From Caldicellulosiruptor hydrothermalis 108 (GTDB taxonomy: Bacteria > Bacillota > Thermoanaerobacteria > Caldicellulosiruptorales > Caldicellulosiruptoraceae): 64,000 bases of DNA. Positions 52,546 through 60,733 of the stretch are shown here, piece by piece; position 1 is the first letter of the stretch, and every line of letters starts with the position of its first letter. A program made the position numbers and the translations under genes. The notes beneath the pieces were generated by a model. It worked only from the letters and a program-made list of their open reading frames with translations, did no database searches and had not been told where the DNA came from. Location: the NCBI RefSeq assembly GCF_000166355.1, contig NC_014652.1, positions 2,590,501-2,654,500 of the forward strand, written 5' to 3'.

Positions 52546-52722
52546 ATGCCTGAAACCTCAACTCCACTTTTTATCCAAACTCCTCAACAAAGAAAGGGGC
52601 GGAGGCAAAGGATAGAGTTCCTTTGCGCTTTTGCCGCCCCTTCCAAAATCTATTCTAAAAGGAGGAGTCTCTTTTTTGCATCATCTGATCTTTTCTCATT
52701 TTCCTTTCTATATAATATTTAA
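52546..52722 (+). CDS. Small ORF, 58 codons, after the pseudoknot RNA
   Basis: ATG at 52546 lies 7 bases after AAAAAAGGGG, a strong ribosome binding site, 26 bases past the terminator stem. It encodes a basic peptide starting MPETSTPLFIQTPQQRKGRR with no similarity I recognise. A large hairpin lies inside it: AAGGGGCGG (52594-52602) with CCGCCCCTT (52634-52642) and, nested, GCAAAGGA with TCCTTTGC. The hairpin suggests the RNA may matter more than the peptide. Coding status is uncertain. Confidence 0.35.
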   Translation: MPETSTPLFIQTPQQRKGRRQRIEFLCAFAAPSKIYSKRRSLFFASSDLFSFSFLYNI

Positions 52723-52882
52723 CCCAAAATTTTTTAAAAAAGTATAAAGAAATGTTTAAAAATTTGTAAACAATCTTTTAACAAAAACATGACAAATGTC
52801 ACTACAAAAATTTTCTTCAATAGTATATTCTAATATTGAAAGAAAAATCCTATTTAAATATTTAAGAAGGTGATGAAAAGTT

Positions 52883-53848
52883 ATGATTGCACTTGAAGTC
52901 AAAAACCTTGTAAAAAGATACGCAAATGTCTTGGCTCTTGACAATCTGTCACTGACAGTCAAAGAAGGCGAAGTCTTTGGACTTTTAGGACCAAATGGCG
53001 CAGGAAAAACCACTTTTATAAACTGCATACTGGGACTCACAAACATTGACAGAGGCGAAATTTATATATTCGGAAAACCTTTAAACAAAGCTTTAAAAAA
53101 ATTAAAATCCCAGATTGGAATTGTTCCGCAGGAAATTGCTCTCTACAACAACTTAACTGTGTATGAGAATTTGAGCTTTTTTGGTTCGCTCTATAACCTC
53201 TCAGGGAAGCTTTTGAAAGAGAGAATAGAGTTTGCTTTAGAGTTTGTTCAGATGCAGGATAGCATCAAAAAACAGGTCAAAAACCTATCTGGCGGGATGA
53301 AAAGAAGAGTAAACATTGCAGCAGCTCTTATCAACAACCCCAAACTTCTTATAATGGATGAGCCAACTGTTGGAATTGACATATACTCAAGAAAGCTAAT
53401 TTTGGACTCTGTTCAGAAACTCTCTGAAAGCGGCATTACAATAATTTACACAACCCACTACATCGAAGAAGTTGACAGAATCTGTTCATCTGTTGCGTTC
53501 ATAAATAAAGGAACAATCATCGAATATGGCTCAAAAGAATTTTTATTAAAAAAACTGTCAGATACAAATATTATCAGGATAAAATTGAGCAAGATTTTAG
53601 ATGAGGTTCTGATAAAAATCAAAAACTTAGATGGAGTTGAAAGTGTAGCTTTTGCCGGAAATGAGCTTACAGTTTCTGTTGAAAAGTCAAAAAATCTTAT
53701 AAAAGAGATTGTCGAAACTTTGTCTCAGGATGGATGTGAAATACTTTCCATATCTTATGAAAAGCCCACAATGGAAAAGCTCTACTTTGCAGTGATGGGC
53801 TATACCATAGATGAAAAAGGAGAGATTGTCCATGAGAGCAGCAGTTAA
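52883..53848 (+). CDS. ABC transporter ATP-binding protein (ABC-2 drug/natamycin type)
   Basis: 321 residues. One ATPase domain with Walker A GPNGAGKTTF, signature LSGGMKRR, Walker B LLIMDEPTVGID and an H-loop in IYTTHYIEE. A C-terminal extension of about 90 residues is usual for DrrA/CcmA-type exporter ATPases. ATG at 52883 follows AAGAAGGTGATG. It begins a five-gene unit with two membrane subunits and a two-component system; the next start overlaps its stop. Confidence 0.92.
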   Translation: MIALEVKNLVKRYANVLALDNLSLTVKEGEVFGLLGPNGAGKTTFINCILGLTNIDRGEIYIFGKPLNKALKKLKSQIGIVPQEIALYNNLTVYENLSFFGSLYNLSGKLLKERIEFALEFVQMQDSIKKQVKNLSGGMKRRVNIAAALINNPKLLIMDEPTVGIDIYSRKLILDSVQKLSESGITIIYTTHYIEEVDRICSSVAFINKGTIIEYGSKEFLLKKLSDTNIIRIKLSKILDEVLIKIKNLDGVESVAFAGNELTVSVEKSKNLIKEIVETLSQDGCEILSISYEKPTMEKLYFAVMGYTIDEKGEIVHESSS

Positions 53849-54977
53849 AGCCTTTTTATATACTTTAAAAGAAAATGCTATGAGTATTCCTCTTCTTTCT
53901 ATAATGCTAATTTTCCCAATCATCTTGATTTTCATCCTTGGAAATGCACTATCTGGATATTTTAAGCAAGCCAACATTCCAAAAATGAATATAATCATTG
54001 TTGAAGAAAATTTAAAACCAAGCATTTATGATACCGTTTTGAAATATGATAAAACTTTTTTAAAATTATTCAATGCAGAAATTTTTTCTTCCAAGTCAGC
54101 TGCACTGAAAAAGTTTTCATCCTCTAATAAATACATTGCTGTTGTGACATTCAAAGAGTATCAAAGGAATAACCATTCAAATTATAGCCCTTTTGGAAAT
54201 TTTGACATTGAAATTACCTCAAAAGAAGGTTCACAGGAAGCTGGATTTTTGAAAGTGTATTTTAACATATTTTCAAACTACTATAAACTCGCAAGAAGTA
54301 TTTACTCACCTTCTGACATACCAAAATCGATAGACTTTGAATCTGCATTTTCGAGTCACTTCCCAAGAGCTCTTGATTATTATGCTGTTGCAATGGTTGT
54401 TATGATGGCACTGTATGGAAGCTTTGGCGGCATTGCTGTTATTGAAGAAGAAAGAAAGCAGAACACTTTAATCAGACTTTTTGCATCACCAAGAAATCCG
54501 CAAATCATATTTGTTTCAAAAGCATTTGCCCAGATGGTATTTTTGTATATTCAGCTTTGCCTAATAGTTCTTTTTTCAAAATATATTTACCGTGCTAACT
54601 GGGGTGAAAACCTTTGGCCTATATTTTTGCTTCTTTTTATCTACAGCATATTTGCCATACTATTGGGAATTTTTATTGCTCTTTTCTCTAAAAGCTATAT
54701 ACTTTCAAATGTTATAGTTAGCTCATTTGCTGTAATATCTACCTTTCTGGCAGGAGGATATGTAAGAATTGATATCAGTACAAAATTTTTAAGTTCTGTA
54801 AGAGACATTCTGCCAAACTATGCTGTACAGTCTGCATTTTTTACCATAATCTACAACCCAAGTGAAATAGCATATGTCAAAAATATTTTTGTATATCTTA
54901 CTCTTCTTTGTTTAATTATTGCTCTTATTTGCATACTTTTAATGAGGAAGGTGAAACTATGGCAGTTTTCAAGATAA
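53832..54977 (+). CDS. ABC-2 type permease
   Basis: 381 residues from ATG at 53832, which is 8 bases from AAGGAGA; a longer frame from 53811 exists. It has one N-terminal helix (about 17-38), a large extracytoplasmic part (about 40-180) and five hydrophobic segments after residue 185, including the ABC-2 signature EEERKQNTLIRLFASPRNP. It should form the membrane part with the next gene and be powered by the ATPase encoded just before it. Confidence 0.88.
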   Translation: MRAAVKAFLYTLKENAMSIPLLSIMLIFPIILIFILGNALSGYFKQANIPKMNIIIVEENLKPSIYDTVLKYDKTFLKLFNAEIFSSKSAALKKFSSSNKYIAVVTFKEYQRNNHSNYSPFGNFDIEITSKEGSQEAGFLKVYFNIFSNYYKLARSIYSPSDIPKSIDFESAFSSHFPRALDYYAVAMVVMMALYGSFGGIAVIEEERKQNTLIRLFASPRNPQIIFVSKAFAQMVFLYIQLCLIVLFSKYIYRANWGENLWPIFLLLFIYSIFAILLGIFIALFSKSYILSNVIVSSFAVISTFLAGGYVRIDISTKFLSSVRDILPNYAVQSAFFTIIYNPSEIAYVKNIFVYLTLLCLIIALICILLMRKVKLWQFSR

Positions 54978-56071
54978 ATATAAAACGCCTTTTGAAAGAC
55001 AAATTCAATCTATTTTTGATGATTATACTTCCTTCAATTGCAGTTGCTCTTTCAACCTTTTTTACATTAAGCGTTGAATCTCCTTATAAAATTGGAATTA
55101 TTACAGACAAAGAAAAAAGCAAGGTTGTAAAACTAATTGAAAAAGAGCTCAAAAAATGTTTTGATGTTAAAACCTTTGACCCTACCAAATCAATTGTAAG
55201 CCAGATGGTTCAAAGCGGTATTGACTGTGTTGTTGTTTTAAATAACAAGTCAGTTGATGATATTATTAATGAAAAACAGAAAAATATAAAAATATATACA
55301 TTTGGAAAGTCTGAAACTCATGTTATTTTAAAGGAATATCTAAACAGTGTACTCAAAATATTTATTTCTCAAAAGCGAATACACAACTCTTATTTTTTAG
55401 AACCTTCAATGTATATTTTGGAGCATTCTCCATTTGTATTAAATAAAATTTTGCATCAGCAGTCAAAATCTCTTTCAATTGCTTTTGCCTCAGGATTTTT
55501 TATAATGTCTCTGTTCTGGCTTGCATTAAATGCTTCTAACATAATATTAAAAGACTACCAGGAAAGAGTTATTCTGCGAATTTTGTGTTCGCCAATTTCA
55601 AAGCAAAGCTATATTCTGCAGTCTATCTTGAGCATATTTTCCATTACATTTTTACAGCTAATCTTTTTTGTGCTGCTATGTTCGTATGCATTTAGACTTA
55701 CTTTTGGAACTAACATACTTATTGTTATTTCAGTTCTCTCCATTTGTAGCTTTATGTTTGTTGCTTTTGCTGTAATGTTTATAAGCATAGTTAATGACAT
55801 GAGAAAACTTGCAAGTTTGAATTCAATGGTCGTAACAATAATGTGCATGCTTGGTGGCTGCTACTGGCCGCTCAGCATTATGCCAAAGTTTCTTCAAAAG
55901 ATTGCATTGTTTTTCCCAACAACATACGCAGTAAATCTAACAAAGAATGTGCTAACTGGCAAATCCATAGAAAGTATGATGGTTGACATTGCGTTAGTGG
56001 CAGCATTTTGTCTGTTTTTTACACTTGCGGGCATAAAGCAGCTTTCTAAAAATGTAATGTCAAAGCTGTGA
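54959..56071 (+). CDS. ABC-2 type permease, second subunit
   Basis: 370 residues from ATG at 54959, 7 bases after GAGGAAGG, overlapping the end of the previous gene. The topology is the same as its neighbour: one N-terminal helix, a large outer domain, five C-terminal helices with YQERVILRILCSPISKQSY. The two permeases are homologous and probably form a heterodimer. Followed by a terminator. Confidence 0.88.
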   Translation: MAVFKINIKRLLKDKFNLFLMIILPSIAVALSTFFTLSVESPYKIGIITDKEKSKVVKLIEKELKKCFDVKTFDPTKSIVSQMVQSGIDCVVVLNNKSVDDIINEKQKNIKIYTFGKSETHVILKEYLNSVLKIFISQKRIHNSYFLEPSMYILEHSPFVLNKILHQQSKSLSIAFASGFFIMSLFWLALNASNIILKDYQERVILRILCSPISKQSYILQSILSIFSITFLQLIFFVLLCSYAFRLTFGTNILIVISVLSICSFMFVAFAVMFISIVNDMRKLASLNSMVVTIMCMLGGCYWPLSIMPKFLQKIALFFPTTYAVNLTKNVLTGKSIESMMVDIALVAAFCLFFTLAGIKQLSKNVMSKL

Positions 56072-56078
56072 ATTTGTA

Positions 56079-56104
56079 AAAAGGCACCTTATTCAGGTGC
56101 TTTT
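56079..56104 (+). terminator. Terminator after the ABC-2 permease genes
   Basis: AAAAGGCACC and GGTGCTTTT form a stem with one bulged base, followed by a T-rich tract. Confidence 0.75.
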
Positions 56105-56256
56105 ACTTTTTTTGAATATTATGTACTCCCCACACCTGAGTTCAAACTCTTCCGGAAAGACAAAAGTTGACAAATCAATCTCAGTAATAATTTTGGGTTT
56201 TTTTGAACAATATGATAAAATAAATTTTAGCAATAACAACTTTGCGGGAAAAGAAA

Positions 56257-57375
56257 ATGCTTTCATTCATTATAAGCGCCTATACTCTTTGGAGTTTATA
56301 TGAGGATGGCAAGCTTTCCAAAATAGCAATTTTGTTTTTACTTCTATTTTTGTCATTAGAATTCTTAAAAACTGAATATCTAAAATCCATATACCATACA
56401 GCAGCGGCAGTCTTTGCAGAGCTGATTATAATATTCTTTGCTATTTTTCTCTGCGGATGGGAATTCTCTTTTTTAATACCAACTGCAGTGTGTACATTTT
56501 TGCACCATAGAAACAAGTTATCAATTTACTCAATTGCCTCTATACTCTTTATTAGCCTTTTTCTTATCCCTTCAAAGATGGTAAGGGAATATGTTTTTGT
56601 CTGCGTTTTTGTTTTCTCTTTAAAATTAGTCACACAGATGCTGAAGACAACAAAGCACGAATACTTAGAAAAAATTGACCACTTAAGACTTTTAAACCTG
56701 CAACTAAGCAAGCTAAAAACACAGCTTTTAGAGTCCCAACAGACAATAGAACGTCTTGCTGCACAAAACAAGCAGATGAAAATAGCAACTTCTTTGCACG
56801 ACACAGTTGGGCACAACTTGGCAGCGCTGAATATCCAGCTCAATGCCATAAAGAGCTTGCTGGAGAAAAAAGGAGTACTTGAAGATGCTCAAATAAGCCA
56901 AATCATATCTTCATGCTTGCAGCAGACTCAAACATCTTACGAAAGTTTGAGAAAGTTTGTCTATTCAATGAAAAACTCTTTTGAAACCAAAGAAAAGTAC
57001 TTATCTCAATTGATAGAAAATTTTAACTTCTGCAACATAACATTAAACCGCAGCGGAGACATTGAAAACATTCCATCACACGTATTTGAAAATCTAATGG
57101 CAATCCTCAAAGAAGCTCTTTTAAACGTGGCAAAACACTCAAATGCTACACAAGTAGCTGTATCTTTGGAATCAAAACCAGCATATGTACGTCTTGCTGT
57201 GCATGACAATGGCAAGAAAAAAGGAGAAATAAAAGAGGGCGTGGGGCTCATGAGCATAAAACTTCGAGCAAAGTCTATGGGCGCAACAGTCAACATTGAC
57301 AACCATGCTGGATTTTCAATAGTGGTATTTGTCCCATTAAAAAGCAGGAGGGAAGATTACTTTGAAAAAACCTAA
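56257..57375 (+). CDS. Sensor histidine kinase (NarL/HisKA_3 type)
   Basis: 372 residues from ATG at 56257; TTG at 56242 is an alternative start. Four to five N-terminal hydrophobic segments (to about 125) form the sensor. A coiled coil follows, then the HisKA_3 H-box SLHDTVGHNLAALN and the ATPase domain with N-box ALLNVAKHSNA and G-box GVGLMSIKLRAKSMG. It phosphorylates the response regulator encoded next. The location after ABC-2 genes suggests control of, or sensing through, that exporter. Confidence 0.92.
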   Translation: MLSFIISAYTLWSLYEDGKLSKIAILFLLLFLSLEFLKTEYLKSIYHTAAAVFAELIIIFFAIFLCGWEFSFLIPTAVCTFLHHRNKLSIYSIASILFISLFLIPSKMVREYVFVCVFVFSLKLVTQMLKTTKHEYLEKIDHLRLLNLQLSKLKTQLLESQQTIERLAAQNKQMKIATSLHDTVGHNLAALNIQLNAIKSLLEKKGVLEDAQISQIISSCLQQTQTSYESLRKFVYSMKNSFETKEKYLSQLIENFNFCNITLNRSGDIENIPSHVFENLMAILKEALLNVAKHSNATQVAVSLESKPAYVRLAVHDNGKKKGEIKEGVGLMSIKLRAKSMGATVNIDNHAGFSIVVFVPLKSRREDYFEKT

Positions 57376-57997
57376 GGTCTTAATTGTTGATGATAACCCT
57401 GCCGTTTTGGACGGTCTTAAAATCATCATTGAGCTTGAAAATTTTGAGGTTGTAAGCCTTTGCACTAATGCAAAAGAGGCAATAGAGTTTCTCAAGATGT
57501 GGCATGCTGACGTTGTTCTTATGGATATTAGAATGCCTGTTATGGATGGTATTGAAGGAATTTTTAATATAAAAACCAAATTTCCAAATGTCAAAGTGAT
57601 AATATTAACAACATTTTGTGAAGAAGATTACATAGAAAAGAGCCTGAGCTTTGGCGCAGATGGGTACATCCTCAAAAGCTCTGATGCAAAGCATATTGTG
57701 AATTCTATTTTGTCTGTGCTTGACGGTAAGGTTGTTATGGACAAAGAAATTGCTTTATACATTTCAGATGTATTGAAAAGGACCAGTAAGCAGTTACTTG
57801 AAAAAACACAAAACCTTACTGAAAGAGAGCTTGAAATTGCAAAGCTCATATCACAAGGATACTCAAATAAGGAAATCGCAAGGATGCTTTTCATCTCTGA
57901 AGGTACAGTAAGAAACTACATAACATCCATTCTTCAAAAGTTAAATCTTAAAAATAGAACCCAAATTGCAGTATACTATCTTACCAAATTTTCTTAA
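57362..57997 (+). CDS. NarL/LuxR-family response regulator
   Basis: 211 residues from TTG at 57362, which follows GGAGGGAAG; the start overlaps the kinase stop. The receiver domain has VLIVDDN, phosphoacceptor Asp in VVLMDIRMP, Thr in ILTTF and Lys in YILKSS. The C-terminal LuxR helix-turn-helix reads LTERELEIAKLISQGYSNKEIA and GTVRNYITSILQKL. It is the partner of the kinase just upstream. Confidence 0.94.
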   Translation: MKKPKVLIVDDNPAVLDGLKIIIELENFEVVSLCTNAKEAIEFLKMWHADVVLMDIRMPVMDGIEGIFNIKTKFPNVKVIILTTFCEEDYIEKSLSFGADGYILKSSDAKHIVNSILSVLDGKVVMDKEIALYISDVLKRTSKQLLEKTQNLTERELEIAKLISQGYSNKEIARMLFISEGTVRNYITSILQKLNLKNRTQIAVYYLTKFS

Positions 57998-58127
57998 TCT
58001 CAAAAGTGTTAGACAGGAACATTTGTTAATCAATTGTTACTCAAAAGCATGCTTGAATAAATGGTCATAAAAAAATATAATCTGTCTGTACCCAGTTTAT
58101 GTAGACTTTTTGTCGGAGTGATTTTTA

Positions 58128-58799
58128 ATGTATAAGATAATGATTATCGAAGACGATATATCTATTGCTGAAACTATAAAAAACCACTTGTCCAAATGGG
58201 ATTTTGATGTATCTTATGTTACAGATTTTAAAAGTATCATTGAGTGCTTTATTCAATTTGAGCCACATCTCGTGTTAATTGATATAATATTGCCTTTTTA
58301 CAACGGGTTTTACTGGTGTAACGAAATACGCAAAATATCAAAAGTTCCTATTATGTTTATATCTTCTGCAAGCGATAATATGAATATCATAATGGCTATC
58401 AATATGGGTGGAGATGATTTTATTGAAAAACCTTTTGATTTGAACGTCCTTACAGCAAAAGTCCATGCCCTGATAAGGAGAACTTACTCATTTGTCTCAA
58501 ATATAAACCTTATTGAGCATAAGGGAGTTATTTTAAATCTCAATAATACCACTCTACTTTACCAAAATAAAAAAATTGAGTTAACAAAAAATGAATACAA
58601 AATTTTGCAATTGCTTATGGAAAATGCCGGAAGAGTGGTATCTCGTGAAGAAATTATGCAACACCTTTGGCAAAGTGACAGCTTTATTGACGATAATACT
58701 CTTACAGTAAATATAACAAGGCTTCGCAAAAAGTTAGCCGAGTTAGGTCTCGAAAATTTCATTAAAACCAAAAAAGGCATTGGATATATTATAGAATGA
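58128..58799 (+). CDS. OmpR-family response regulator (BceR-like)
   Basis: 223 residues. Receiver domain with IIEDD, phosphoacceptor Asp in LVLIDIILP, and Lys in IEKPFD; winged helix with LTKNEYKILQLLMENAGRVVSREEIM and TVNITRLRKKL. In order with an intramembrane-sensing kinase and a BceAB-type transporter, it is most likely a BceR-type regulator of peptide-antibiotic detoxification. The stop overlaps the frame of the kinase gene. Confidence 0.93.
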   Translation: MYKIMIIEDDISIAETIKNHLSKWDFDVSYVTDFKSIIECFIQFEPHLVLIDIILPFYNGFYWCNEIRKISKVPIMFISSASDNMNIIMAINMGGDDFIEKPFDLNVLTAKVHALIRRTYSFVSNINLIEHKGVILNLNNTTLLYQNKKIELTKNEYKILQLLMENAGRVVSREEIMQHLWQSDSFIDDNTLTVNITRLRKKLAELGLENFIKTKKGIGYIIE

Positions 58800-58810
58800 G
58801 GGGAAAAAAT

Positions 58811-59821
58811 ATGAAGGATCACATAAACATTATAGGAGCATATTTAAAACGGAATATGTTGCTTATCATTTATCTGTTGGTTTCAAGCTGTATATTTTTT
58901 TCTATTTCATTCCTTTATTCTCTTCCTTTAGAACCCACAGTTTATAGCTTAGTACTAACATATATTTTTGCATTTATCATTGGAATTACTGACTTTTTCT
59001 CATTTTATAAACAACATATAACACTTGAAAAACTAAAACGAAACATTACGATTGCGGATTTTTCTTTTCCAATTGCAAAGGATTTGATTGAAAAAGATTA
59101 TCAAGAACTAATTAAAATCATTAATGAAAGCAAAATTGAAATTTTAACTAATAATGAGAAAGTCTATAGAGATATGATTGATTATTACACAGCATGGGCA
59201 CATCAAATTAAAACACCCATAGCTGCTATAAAGCTGGTTTTACAAGCAGAACAATCAAAAATTAGCAGTGAACTTTTAGAACAACTATTCAAGGTAGAGC
59301 AGTATGTTGAAATGGTTCTTCAATATCTTCGTATGGAAAATATGAGCAATGACTTACTACTAAAGAAATATTCACTTGACCATATTGTAAAACAAGCGCT
59401 GCGAAAATACTCTCTAATTTTTATACGTAAAAAGATAAAACTCAATTACAAAGAATTAAACTGCCATGTGTTAACTGACGAAAAATGGCTAACATTTGTT
59501 ATTGAACAAATACTTTCAAATGCGCTTAAATATACAAACCCCGGTGGTCAAATCTCTATTTATATGGAAAACAATTTGCCAAATACATTGGTTATTGAAG
59601 ATACAGGCATAGGTATTGCAAAAGAGGATTTGCCCCGTGTTTTTGAAAAAGGCTTTACAGGATATAACGGTCGCTTGGACAAAAAATCTACAGGTATTGG
59701 ACTTTACCTTTGCAAGCGGATTTTAGATAAACTATCACACAAAATTATAATCGAATCAGAAATTGGAAAGGGTACAAAAGTAAAAATCAACTTTGATACT
59801 GTTGATATAGCACCAGATTAG
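58811..59821 (+). CDS. Intramembrane-sensing histidine kinase (BceS-like)
   Basis: 336 residues from ATG at 58811, 7 bases after GAGGGG; an ATG at 58796 in the same frame overlaps the regulator stop. Two N-terminal helices with almost no extracellular loop (about 13-60) are typical of intramembrane-sensing kinases. The H-box is AWAHQIKTPIAAIKL, the N-box QILSNALKYTN, and the G-boxes VIEDTGIGI and GIGLYLCKRI. Such kinases sense flux through the partner BceAB transporter. Confidence 0.92.
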   Translation: MKDHINIIGAYLKRNMLLIIYLLVSSCIFFSISFLYSLPLEPTVYSLVLTYIFAFIIGITDFFSFYKQHITLEKLKRNITIADFSFPIAKDLIEKDYQELIKIINESKIEILTNNEKVYRDMIDYYTAWAHQIKTPIAAIKLVLQAEQSKISSELLEQLFKVEQYVEMVLQYLRMENMSNDLLLKKYSLDHIVKQALRKYSLIFIRKKIKLNYKELNCHVLTDEKWLTFVIEQILSNALKYTNPGGQISIYMENNLPNTLVIEDTGIGIAKEDLPRVFEKGFTGYNGRLDKKSTGIGLYLCKRILDKLSHKIIIESEIGKGTKVKINFDTVDIAPD

Positions 59822-59838
59822 TTTATATAGTTAAAACC

Positions 59839-59852
59839 TTACTAAAATGTAA
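59839..59852 (+). promoter_or_regulatory. Candidate BceR-type operator
   Basis: TTACTAAAATGTAA matches the published BceR-type core TNACA-N4-TGTAA with one mismatch. It lies 120 bases upstream of the transporter genes. Confidence 0.5.
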
Positions 59853-59860
59853 GATTGAGA

Positions 59861-59906
59861 AGAGAAAATGTAAGCCAAAAATAAGGCAAGCATTTTCTCT
59901 TTTTTG
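59861..59906 (+). terminator. Terminator after the kinase gene
   Basis: AGAGAAAATG and CATTTTCTCT form a perfect 10-bp stem followed by TTTTTG. It separates the regulatory genes from the transporter genes. Confidence 0.8.
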
Positions 59907-59907
59907 T

Positions 59908-59913
59908 TATAAT
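59908..59913 (+). promoter_or_regulatory. -10 box of the BceAB-like genes
   Basis: TATAAT immediately after the terminator. No consensus -35 is present, as expected for a promoter that needs an activator. Confidence 0.45.
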
Positions 59914-59959
59914 GGACAAGAATAAAAAAGTCAATTTTGCACTCGGAGGGAAGTAAAAT

Positions 59960-60733
59960 ATGACACATGTTCTTTTAGAAGTGAATAGTTTAAAGAAAAT
60001 CTACACAACAAGATTTGGTGGAAATCCTGTTCAGGCACTTGCAAGTGTATCTTTTTCAGTAGAGCAAGGAGAATATATAGCTATTATGGGCGAATCTGGT
60101 TCAGGTAAAACAACACTGTTAAACATCATTGCAGGCTTTGATAAACCTACAAGCGGTAAAGTCCTGCTAAATGGTAAAGAAATTACCTCAATGAATGAAA
60201 AAGAAATCTCAGCCTTCAGACGAAATAACATAGGCTTTGTGTTTCAAGATTACAATCTTCTTGACACATTTTCTATACAAGACAACATCCTGTTACCTCT
60301 TGTATTAGCAGGAAGACCATATACAGAAATGTATGAGAGGTTAAAACCTGTTGCTGAAAAACTTAGAATTTCTGATATTCTCTCAAAATATCCTTATGAG
60401 GTGTCAGGCGGACAAAAACAAAGAGCTGCAATTGCCCGTGCACTTATTACAAAACCCCAGCTTATTCTTGCCGATGAACCAACTGGTGCTCTTGACTCAC
60501 ATTCATCCGAAGAATTATTAAGACTATTTGCCGAGATAAATAATGAAGGTCAAACAATTCTTGTAGTCACACACAGCATAAAAGTTGCAAGCTATGCAAA
60601 AAGAGTTTTGTTTATAAAAGACGGAGAGATTTTTCATCAAATTTATAAAGGTTCAATGTCAAATGATGAAATGTATCAGAAAATCTCCGATACGCTTACC
60701 ATAATTGCAACAGGAGGTATCCGGAATGCTTAA
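59960..60733 (+). CDS. ABC transporter ATPase (BceA-like)
   Basis: 257 residues, MacB/LolD-type ATPase with Walker A GESGSGKTTLL, Q-loop FVFQDYNLLD, signature VSGGQKQRAAIARAL, Walker B LILADEPTGALD and an H-loop in VVTHSIK. BceA-type ATPases power removal or release of peptide antibiotics from their lipid targets. ATG at 59960 follows GGAGGGAAG. It overlaps the permease gene start by 8 bases. Confidence 0.94.
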   Translation: MTHVLLEVNSLKKIYTTRFGGNPVQALASVSFSVEQGEYIAIMGESGSGKTTLLNIIAGFDKPTSGKVLLNGKEITSMNEKEISAFRRNNIGFVFQDYNLLDTFSIQDNILLPLVLAGRPYTEMYERLKPVAEKLRISDILSKYPYEVSGGQKQRAAIARALITKPQLILADEPTGALDSHSSEELLRLFAEINNEGQTILVVTHSIKVASYAKRVLFIKDGEIFHQIYKGSMSNDEMYQKISDTLTIIATGGIRNA

